Part shown: piece after piece, positions 58,144 to 64,000 of the stretch
Position numbering within the stretch: position 1 is the stretch's first letter
Layout: each line of letters opens with the position of its first letter
Assembly (NCBI GenBank): GCA_004556745.1
Contig: SFFY01000001.1
Coordinates: 1 to 64,000, forward strand
Length of the DNA: 64,000 nt
DNA from: Bacteroidales bacterium
GTDB taxonomy: Bacteria; Bacteroidota; Bacteroidia; Bacteroidales; Bacteroidaceae
Direction of reading: 5' to 3'
The notes under the pieces: model-generated
Databases searched by the model: none
What the model was told of the DNA's origin: nothing
What the model saw: only the letters and a program-made list of their open reading frames with translations
Translations under genes and position numbers: made by a program

Positions 58144-59280
58144 ATGTCACAACTGTTTTTGCAACAATATTGGTGGTTTCTTGTCAGCCTGCTGGGCGGG
58201 CTGCTCGTGTTCCTGCTGTTCGTTCAAGGCGGCGGCAGCCTAATCTTCTGCGTGGGGCGCACGCCCGAGGAGCGCAACCGGCTTGTGGGTGCCACGGGGC
58301 GCAAGTGGGAACTCACGTTTACGACGCTCGTCACCTTCGGCGGCGCGTTCTTCGCCTCCTTCCCGCTCTTTTACAGCACGAGTTTCGGCGGTGCCTACTG
58401 GGTGTGGATGCTCATCCTCTGCTGCTTCGTGCTGCAAGCCGTGAGCTATGAGTTCCAAGCCAAGCAGGGCGCATGGCTGAGCCAAAAGTCCTGGCGGCGC
58501 GTGCTGGCAGTGAGCGGTCTGCTCGCCCCGCTGCTCATCGGCATGGCGGTGGGCACCTTCTTCAACGGCGCAGCGTTCACGGTGGACAAAAGCGCCATCG
58601 GCGCACTGCCCGGCACGGACTTATCGCCCGTCATCAGCCGCTGGGCAAACGGCTGGCACGGTTTGGACGCGCTGGCCAACCCGTGGAACTGGGTGCTGGG
58701 CTTGACGGTAATGTTCCTCGCCCGCGTGCTCGGAGCAATGTATATGGTGAACAATCTCGACGGCGAAGAGACGCTGCGCACGCGGCTGCGCCGCAGAATG
58801 CTCATCGACGGTGTACCCTTCGCCCTGCTCTTCGTAGCGTTCTTGGCGCATGTGCTCACAATGGACGGCCTCGCCAGCAATCCCGAAACGGGCGTCATCG
58901 CCGCCGAACCGTTTAAGTACCTGCACAACGCCCTCGCCCTGCCGGCTGTGACCGCCGCGCTATTGATCGGTGCGGTGCTGGTGCTCACGGGCATGGCATT
59001 GACCTTCCTGCGCCCTGGCTTCGTGCGCGGCATCTGGCTGTCGGGAACGGGCACGGTGCTCGCCGTACTCGGTCTGCTGCTCCTTGCCGGCCTTAACAAC
59101 ACTGCCTATTACCCCTCGACTGCCAACCCCGCCTGCTCGCTCACCATTGAGAACAGCTCCTCCGGGCTGTTCACGCTGCAAGTGATGTCCGTTGTGTCAC
59201 TACTCATCCCCTTCGTGCTGGCATATATCTTCTATGCGTGGCGCGCGATTGACAAGGGTGGCAAGAAAACAAGTTATTGA
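58144..59280 (+). CDS. cydB: Cytochrome bd oxidase subunit II
   Basis: The ATG at 58144 gives 378 residues (MSQLFLQQYWWFLVSLLGGL); the upstream open frame runs through the R2 element and is not used. Eight or nine membrane segments are visible, the usual number for CydB. The pattern of an early Trp/Phe-rich helix, FVQGGGSLIFCVG near 30-42 and a central conserved WANGWHGLDALANPWNWVLG near 168-187 fits the Bacteroidetes CydB type. The subunit pairs with CydA in the inner membrane. The 271-bp gap to queG holds R4 copy 2 and an R2 fragment. Confidence 0.93.
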   Translation: MSQLFLQQYWWFLVSLLGGLLVFLLFVQGGGSLIFCVGRTPEERNRLVGATGRKWELTFTTLVTFGGAFFASFPLFYSTSFGGAYWVWMLILCCFVLQAVSYEFQAKQGAWLSQKSWRRVLAVSGLLAPLLIGMAVGTFFNGAAFTVDKSAIGALPGTDLSPVISRWANGWHGLDALANPWNWVLGLTVMFLARVLGAMYMVNNLDGEETLRTRLRRRMLIDGVPFALLFVAFLAHVLTMDGLASNPETGVIAAEPFKYLHNALALPAVTAALLIGAVLVLTGMALTFLRPGFVRGIWLSGTGTVLAVLGLLLLAGLNNTAYYPSTANPACSLTIENSSSGLFTLQVMSVVSLLIPFVLAYIFYAWRAIDKGGKKTSY

Positions 59281-59304
59281 TCCGCGAGTAGATGAATAAA
59301 AGTT

Positions 59305-59510
59305 AAAACGACAACATAAACAACAAGAGACAACTCCAAGTTAGACAAGTGTGCTATTAATATGACGACAACAGAGACAACTGGGCGTATTTTATACGCC
59401 CGCCTCGCATGCAGAAAGACAACTGCAAGTTGTCAAAAGTTGTCCCGGTTGTCGTCATGATGAAAACGCATCACAGAAACAAGCGTTGTCAAAAGTTGTC
59501 CAAGTTGTCG
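59305..59510. repeat. R4 element, copy 2
   Basis: Inverted relative to copy 1 at 16659-16867. It carries the same runs of GACAACTT/AAGTTGTC and the GGGCGTATTTTATACGCCC palindrome. It lies between the convergent cydB and queG genes. Confidence 0.85.
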
Positions 59511-59523
59511 GACAAATATAATC

Positions 59524-59540
59524 TCGTTTACTCGTATACT
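59524..59540 (+). repeat. R2 fragment beside R4 copy 2
   Basis: CTCGTTTACTCGTATAC next to R4. It is the one R2 fragment not followed by a proper gene; the ATG right after it opens only a five-codon frame. Confidence 0.55.
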
Positions 59541-59551
59541 ATGAAAACGAA

Positions 59552-60475
59552 TTATTGATCCGCATCGCGCAGCAAGCGAATGTTGCGCATCAACCCCTCA
59601 TATTTTGCCCGCTTCACGGCGCTGTCCTTGAAAAGCGAGCGATATTGCTCCACGGTGAGCGCCGCCCAGTCGGCAGGCTTCATATCAGCGATGGCCCTTC
59701 GCGGGAGAAAATCCCCGCACGTTGCGGCCATCGCTTTCTTGTTCCACGGGCACACCTCGGCGCAGCGGTCGCAGCCGTAAAAGCAGCCGCGCATCTCTGC
59801 CCCAAGTTCTTTGGGCAGTGCGCCGCGATGCTCTATCGTGAGATACGACAGGCAGCGGCGTGCATCGAGTCTGCCGTCGCCGAGCAACGCCCCGCCGGGA
59901 CAGGCATCGAGGCAAGCGCGACACGTGCCGCAACGGTTCGGCGCGGGGCGGTCGTAAACGTCCGCCTCATCGAGCAGCACGAGTTCGCCCAGCACGAAAT
60001 AACTGCCCGCGCCGGGAATGATGATCTGGCTGTTGCGCCCGCGCCAGCCGATGCCCGCCTGCTCTGCCCAATATTTTTCGTCGATGGGCGCTGTGTCGGC
60101 AAAGGCGCGGCCGTCACGCCCCTTTTCTAAGGAAAGGAGGGCAAGCATCTGCCGCAGGCGGTCTTTCACAGCCTCGTGATAGTCGCGCCCGTAGGCATAG
60201 CGGGCCAAATGCCACTCCGCACTCACGGCTTCCTCGCCGGGATTGTAGCACAGCGCCACGCTCACAATCGTCTTCGCCCCCTCCACCAAAAGCCTTGGGT
60301 CGAGCCGCTTCTCCACATTGCGGGCCAGATAGTCCATCTCGCCGTGGCAGCCCTCTGCCAGCCATGCCCGCAACTCTGCGGCACGCTGCCCGCTCACGGC
60401 TGTGGCGCGCGCAATGCCGCAGCGATCGAAGCCCACGGCAGCAGCGGCAGATTTTATTTTTTCGGAGGAAAGCAT
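59552..60475 (-). CDS. queG: Epoxyqueuosine reductase
   Basis: The ATG at 60475 gives 307 residues; a TTG three codons upstream is the only alternative nearby. QueG reduces epoxyqueuosine to queuosine in tRNA, using cobalamin and two 4Fe-4S clusters. Cluster motifs: CGTCRACLDACPGGAL and CYGCDRCAEVCPWNKKA. The N-terminal part has the family sequence VGFDRCGIARA and WLAEGCHGEMDYLARNVEKR near 38-57, and the substrate region KYWAEQAGIGWRGRNSQIII near 137-156. Both this enzyme and NrdJ need cobalamin. An R2 element with a nested insert lies upstream. Confidence 0.94.
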   Translation of the reverse strand: MLSSEKIKSAAAAVGFDRCGIARATAVSGQRAAELRAWLAEGCHGEMDYLARNVEKRLDPRLLVEGAKTIVSVALCYNPGEEAVSAEWHLARYAYGRDYHEAVKDRLRQMLALLSLEKGRDGRAFADTAPIDEKYWAEQAGIGWRGRNSQIIIPGAGSYFVLGELVLLDEADVYDRPAPNRCGTCRACLDACPGGALLGDGRLDARRCLSYLTIEHRGALPKELGAEMRGCFYGCDRCAEVCPWNKKAMAATCGDFLPRRAIADMKPADWAALTVEQYRSLFKDSAVKRAKYEGLMRNIRLLRDADQ

Positions 60476-60492
60476 ATCAAACAAACTATTTT

Positions 60493-60675
60493 AGTAAACA
60501 AGTTTTTGAGTAAACAAGGAGATTTTCGTGCAAGCGAGCGCAGAGCCGAACTTGTTCGGGCTATGCCGAGCGCAGCCGAAAATCACGAAGTAAACGAGAC
60601 AAGTTACTCATATAAAATATAATTAGCGCGACATTCATGTCTCGTCTACTCGTCTACTTGTTTACTCGTCTACTA
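60493..60675. repeat. R2 element before queG, interrupted by a second palindromic element
   Basis: R2 arms at both ends (AGTAAACAAG decamers; CTCGTCTACTCGTCTACTTG decamers) with the AT-rich centre and ACATTCATGTCTCG. Within the left arm an element at 60521-60584 begins GATTTTCG and ends CGAAAATC, containing AAGCGAGCGCAGAGCCGAAC and GCCGAGCGCAGCCG. Part of it recurs at 43541. It ends 17 nt before the queG ATG. Confidence 0.85.
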
Positions 60676-60687
60676 ATAAACAAAACG

Positions 60688-60714
60688 AAAAAAGCCCCGC
60701 CGTAGCGAGGCTTT
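60688..60714 (-). terminator. Terminator of the OmpA-family gene
   Basis: AAGCCTCG and CGGGGCTT with a TACGG loop on the minus strand, followed there by six T residues, about 25 nt past the stop. Confidence 0.8.
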
Positions 60715-60739
60715 TATATATTTGAGCATATAATGTCAA

Positions 60740-61885
60740 TTACTTCTTCGTGCTAAGCACCACGCAGCGGTTTCTATCGGGTGTAGAATAAGGCTGCACC
60801 GTGTCGCCCTTATAGGAAGTGTGGATGCGGGCTTCTTTGATGCCGTATTTCTCTTTGAGCACATTGGCCACCGCCTCGACGCGCTTCTTGGAAATCTCCA
60901 TATTGAGTTCGGGGTTGCCCGTCGTGGCGTCGGCGTAACCCGTGAGATAGATATACGTACCCGGGTTCTCGTTCATCCACTGCGCCAGTTCTTTCAGCTT
61001 GGCATCTTCCTCGGCGGTGAGTTCACTTACCGCGTTGCCGAAGAACACGGTTTCCTGATACCTCTTTGCGGGAGCAGCGGGCTTCGTTTCAGCCGGTTTT
61101 TTAGCGACGGGCTTCTGTGCGGGCTTTTGCGCGGGTTTCGGCTCTGCCTTCTTTGCAGGCAGCGTGGGGCGGACGGGCGTAGGGGGCACTACGGCTTTCT
61201 TCTTCCCTGCGCCGCTCTTCTGTCCGAGGTTGAACACCACGCCGGCAAGCGCCGTAAACTGCCAGTCGCCGAGGTTGTTGGCATAGTTGTTCGCATGGTG
61301 GCCGTTGTAGTGGCCGGCCACTTCCACGTTCACGCCGAGCCATTTCAAGATGTCATACTGGAAGCGGAAGCCCGTGTTGGCCGAGAAGCCCACGTTGTGG
61401 CGCGTGCCGTCCCAGCGCATTTGCTTGGCCCAGCCGTTGGGATATTCGTCCGTCACCTCGTATGCCACGTCCTTCGCCCAGTTCATGTTGATACCTGCGC
61501 CGACGAACCACACGGTGCTGAAATTCTTCACCTTGCGGTTTTCCTTGATGAGATTAGTGAGGTCGAGCAAGAAGTCCACGCTTACCTTCGTATTGGTGTA
61601 CTTGAAGGTTTGGCGCATGTCGTCGTTGTCGTATTTGTTCTTCCAGAAATAGGCCTTGCCGCGCAGTCCCACCTTGCTGTTGTACCAGCTGCCCACTTCG
61701 AGCGCGCCGATGGGCGACACCTCGTTAGTGCCGTTGAAGAGCGTCATCTCTGCACCGCCTTGCAGTCCGAGGAAGATGTGCGGATAGTTTTTGCCTTCGG
61801 TGCTTGTCTGTTGCGCCGATGCCGACGTTGCCGAGGCGAGCAGCAGGGCTGCCAGGGCGAACAAAGTCTTGAATTTAGTCTTCAT
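60740..61885 (-). CDS. OmpA-family outer-membrane protein
   Basis: A 381-residue exported protein. Signal peptide about 1-24. The N-terminal ~210 residues are a predicted eight-strand barrel (HIFLGLQGGAEMTLFNGTNE and FNLGQKSGAGKKKA region). A Lys/Pro/Ala-rich hinge (AEPKPAQKPAQKPVAKKPAE) joins it to the C-terminal OmpA peptidoglycan-binding domain: VFFGNAVSELTAEEDAKLKE, TYIYLTGYADATTGNPELNM and ISKKRVEAVANVLKEKYGI, including the Asp and Arg residues that bind diaminopimelate. It ties the outer membrane to the cell wall. Confidence 0.93.
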   Translation of the reverse strand: MKTKFKTLFALAALLLASATSASAQQTSTEGKNYPHIFLGLQGGAEMTLFNGTNEVSPIGALEVGSWYNSKVGLRGKAYFWKNKYDNDDMRQTFKYTNTKVSVDFLLDLTNLIKENRKVKNFSTVWFVGAGINMNWAKDVAYEVTDEYPNGWAKQMRWDGTRHNVGFSANTGFRFQYDILKWLGVNVEVAGHYNGHHANNYANNLGDWQFTALAGVVFNLGQKSGAGKKKAVVPPTPVRPTLPAKKAEPKPAQKPAQKPVAKKPAETKPAAPAKRYQETVFFGNAVSELTAEEDAKLKELAQWMNENPGTYIYLTGYADATTGNPELNMEISKKRVEAVANVLKEKYGIKEARIHTSYKGDTVQPYSTPDRNRCVVLSTKK

Positions 61886-61927
61886 TTTTATTTTGATTTG
61901 ATGTATTTATCGCTATTTACTGGGCGG

Positions 61928-61958
61928 CAAAGTTAGAAAATTATTTTGTTTTGGCAAA
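61928..61958 (-). promoter_or_regulatory. Promoter of the OmpA-family gene
   Basis: Minus strand TTTG (61955-61958), 19-nt spacer, TAACTTTG (61928-61935). This has the same spacing as the nrdJ promoter and lies 43 nt before the ATG. The sequence from 61960 to 62075 is featureless AT- and C-rich DNA. Confidence 0.75.
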
Positions 61959-62076
61959 AAATCAGCTTTATTTACTTTCAAAAGCACACCCTTTTTGCCC
62001 CAATCCGTGCCAAACGCGCCCCAAAACGCCGCCCGTTGCTACCAAATAGTCAAGTCAGGGCAGTAGGGGCGTATTG

Positions 62077-62096
62077 AAAGATAGGCGGCGGCTCGG
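62077..62096. repeat. GATAGGC-type motif, copy 1
   Basis: AAAGATAGGCGGCGGCTCGG, matched by TAAGATAGGCTGCGGCTCGG at 62419-62438. A degenerate R3 start (GTAGGGGCGTATTG) precedes it. Confidence 0.55.
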
Positions 62097-62127
62097 CAAA
62101 ACATCCAAGTATTATTTCTATTTTATA

Positions 62128-62369
62128 GCCCACGGATTAATTTATTTTGCCCACGAATCACACGAATCTACACGAATTTTCGTGTCCTATAAGTTTAAGG
62201 CGACCTGTTCGGTCGCACGAATTTTCACGAATTCAATACTTTTTTGCGGCACTCGGCAATTCATGATTGCATTTGTGTGATTCGTGCGACCGAACAGGTC
62301 GCCATTAAATTCATTGAAAACGCTTCGTGTAGATTCGTGTGATTCGTGGGCAAAAAAATAGTGGGCAAA
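62128..62369. repeat. R5 long inverted repeat, copy 2
   Basis: The same organisation as copy 1 at 3280: GCCCACGAATC, CTACACGAAT and GGCGACCTGTTCGGTCGC in the left arm and the complement in the right arm, about 80 bp each, with a diverged AT-rich centre. It lies in the 645-bp divergent region between the OmpA-family gene and fhs. Confidence 0.85.
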
Positions 62370-62418
62370 ATTTCCAAGTAAACTTGGCATTTTCCTCTCG
62401 CCTTTCCCTATCTTTTTA

Positions 62419-62438
62419 TAAGATAGGCTGCGGCTCGG
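62419..62438. repeat. GATAGGC-type motif, copy 2
   Basis: TAAGATAGGCTGCGGCTCGG. The first bases also pair with CCTATCTT at 62407-62414 to form a small hairpin. It lies just upstream of the fhs promoter. Confidence 0.55.
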
Positions 62439-62490
62439 GCGAAAAAACGAAAAACTTGCGTTCTTCCTTTTTTCTCCTCTCGCCTTGCAC

Positions 62491-62498
62491 TATCTTTG
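62491..62498 (+). promoter_or_regulatory. Promoter -7 box of fhs
   Basis: TATCTTTG fits TAnnTTTG, 32 nt before the ATG at 62531. Confidence 0.65.
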
Positions 62499-62530
62499 CA
62501 CCGAAATCGCAAACACCATATAAGATAATA

Positions 62531-64000
62531 ATGAAAAAGGACATCGAAATCGCACACGCCACGCCCCTCAGGCCCATAGGAGAGGTGGCGGCCGCTATGG
62601 GCATCAGCCCCGACGACATCGAGCACTACGGCAAGCACATCGCCAAGCTCCCCCTCTCGCTCGTAGAACGGGCAGGCGGCAAGGCAGGCAAGCTTATCCT
62701 CGTCACCGCCATCACCGCCACCAAGGCAGGCATCGGCAAGACCACCGTGTCTATCGGCCTCGCCCTCGGACTCAACAAGATTGGCCGTAAAGCCGTCGTG
62801 GCTCTGCGCGAGCCCTCGCTCGGACCCTGCTTCGGCATGAAAGGCGGCGCGGCAGGCGGCGGCTACGCACAGGTGCTGCCTATGGAACGCATCAACCTCC
62901 ACTTCACGGGCGACTTCCACGCCATTACCTCCGCCCACAACATGATTGCCGCCCTCCTCGACAACTATCTCTACCAGCACCGCGCCGAAGGCTTCGGGCT
63001 GAAAGAAGTGCTGTGGCGGCGCGTGCTCGATGTCAACGACCGCTCCCTGCGCTCCATCGTCACGGGGCTCGGACCTTCAACGAACGGGCTGCCCACGCAG
63101 GCTGGCTTCGACATCACCCCCGCCTCCGAACTTATGGCCATCCTCTGCCTCGCAGCCGATGAGGACGACCTGCGCCGGCGCATCGAGAACATACTCCTCG
63201 GCTACACCTATGAGGGAAAGCCCTTCACCGTGAAACACCTCGGCGTGGCAGGCTCCATCATGGTGCTCCTCAAAGACGCCATTCAGCCCAACCTCGTGCA
63301 GACCACTGAAAACACGCCCGCCATCGTGCACGGCGGCCCCTTCGCCAACATCGCCCACGGCTGCAACTCTCTCCTCGCCACGCGCATGGCAATGGCCCAC
63401 TCCGAATACGCCATCACGGAGGCAGGATTCGGTGCCGACCTCGGCGCAGAGAAGTTCTATAATATCCTCTGCCGCAAGAGCGGACTGCGTCCCGACCTCA
63501 CCGTCATCGTGGCCACGGCGCAAGGACTGAAAATGCACGGCGGCGTGCCCCTCGACCGCATCAAAGAGCCCAACGAAGAGGGGCTGCGCGCTGGTCTTGC
63601 CAACCTCGACCGCCACGTGCGCAACCTGCAAGGTTTCGGGCAGACGGTGCTCGTGGTGTTCAACCACTTTGCCGGCGACACCGACGAAGAAATGGCCCTG
63701 CTGCGCGCCCATTGCGAACAGACGCTCGGCGTGCCTTTCGTCATCAACTATGCTTATAGCGACGGCGGCGCGGGCGCGGCAGAAATGGCGCGGCTCGTGG
63801 CGGACACCATCGAGCGCCGCCCCTCCGGCCCCCTGCAGTTCACTTACGCCGACGCTGACCCCTTGAAGACCAAGATAGAAAAGGTGGCGCGGGGCATTTA
63901 CGGCGCATCGGGCGTCACCTTCGCCCCCGCCGCCCTCAAGCGGCTCAAATTGGCAGAAGAGGGCGGTATGTCGCATTTCCCCGTCTGCATCGCCAAGACG
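62531..64000 (+). CDS. fhs: Formate-tetrahydrofolate ligase, 5' part
   Basis: The frame is open from the ATG at 62531 to the window end, giving 490 codons of an enzyme normally ~555 residues long; the C-terminus is outside. It makes 10-formyl-tetrahydrofolate from formate, ATP and THF. The P-loop ATKAGIGKTTVSIGLALGL, the REPSLGPCFGMKGGAAGGGYAQV segment, LHFTGDFHAITSAHNMIAAL and the later ALKMHGGVP-like segment (TAQGLKMHGGVPLDRI) are characteristic. The P-loop reads KAGIGKTT rather than the more common PAGEGKTT. The start is supported by the promoter box 32 nt upstream. No disruption was seen. Confidence 0.96.
   Translation, partial: MKKDIEIAHATPLRPIGEVAAAMGISPDDIEHYGKHIAKLPLSLVERAGGKAGKLILVTAITATKAGIGKTTVSIGLALGLNKIGRKAVVALREPSLGPCFGMKGGAAGGGYAQVLPMERINLHFTGDFHAITSAHNMIAALLDNYLYQHRAEGFGLKEVLWRRVLDVNDRSLRSIVTGLGPSTNGLPTQAGFDITPASELMAILCLAADEDDLRRRIENILLGYTYEGKPFTVKHLGVAGSIMVLLKDAIQPNLVQTTENTPAIVHGGPFANIAHGCNSLLATRMAMAHSEYAITEAGFGADLGAEKFYNILCRKSGLRPDLTVIVATAQGLKMHGGVPLDRIKEPNEEGLRAGLANLDRHVRNLQGFGQTVLVVFNHFAGDTDEEMALLRAHCEQTLGVPFVINYAYSDGGAGAAEMARLVADTIERRPSGPLQFTYADADPLKTKIEKVARGIYGASGVTFAPAALKRLKLAEEGGMSHFPVCIAKT

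Noticed and set aside
59541..59558. Mini-ORF MKTNY after an R2 fragment
   Set aside because: Only five codons, overlapping the queG stop on the other strand; no support for expression.

Overview
The window is chromosomal DNA from a Bacteroidales bacterium, most likely Prevotellaceae or a close relative. Evidence: a complete type IX secretion core (porP, gldK, gldL, gldM, gldN), two exported proteins with T9SS-type C-terminal tails, a fused secDF, an alpha2-type glycyl-tRNA synthetase, promoters of the Bacteroidetes TAnnTTTG type, and gene starts without Shine-Dalgarno sequences but with A-rich leaders. Coding DNA is GC-rich in third positions. There is no phage, insertion sequence or CRISPR array, and one tRNA.

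Layout. 1-7209: 5' part of a class II (B12-dependent) ribonucleotide reductase, an S41 processing protease, and a GNAT-like/parE/coaD run. 7420-17515: an eight-gene minus-strand operon built around a 1026-residue tubulin/FtsZ-like GTPase, with a zinc-ribbon/TM/MORN protein, a 3-TM protein and five exported proteins. I think this is the most interesting locus. 18130-24435: a large T9SS-exported surface protein, a TauE/DUF1634 pair and kbl. 24660-33940: an MG2-like exported protein and the T9SS core. 34326-43375: a SUMF1-type lipoprotein, uracil phosphoribosyltransferase, an FKBP lipoprotein, glyS, a Wza-like export lipoprotein and secDF. 43686-51917: GH16, GH92, GH130, MFS transporter and GH20, which together look like a host-glycan (N-glycan) breakdown set without SusC/SusD. 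52065-64000: nadA, mutS, tRNA-Leu, DUF4492-cydA-cydB, queG, an OmpA-family protein and the 5' part of fhs.

Intergenic DNA is unusually full of palindromic repeats. R1 is four 15-bp palindromes at exactly 21-bp spacing, in three places, all upstream of genes. R2 is built of AGTAAACGAG-type decamers in inverted arms and nearly always ends just before a start codon, in the orientation of that gene. R3 is a REP-like GGGCGTTTTGCAAAACGCCC palindrome. R4 is a ~210-bp element present twice. R5 is a ~250-bp long inverted repeat present twice. R2, R3 and R4 are found fused in mosaics.

How the parts relate: the T9SS exports the two tail-bearing proteins (the 1160-residue adhesin-like protein and the GH16 enzyme). 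The GH20/GH92/GH130/MFS set would trim glycans, take up Man-GlcNAc-type disaccharide and phosphorolyse it. Nothing in the window tells what the tubulin-like operon does; its composition suggests a cytoplasmic polymer connected across the inner membrane to periplasmic partners. All functions are inferred by reading translations; no database search was run.
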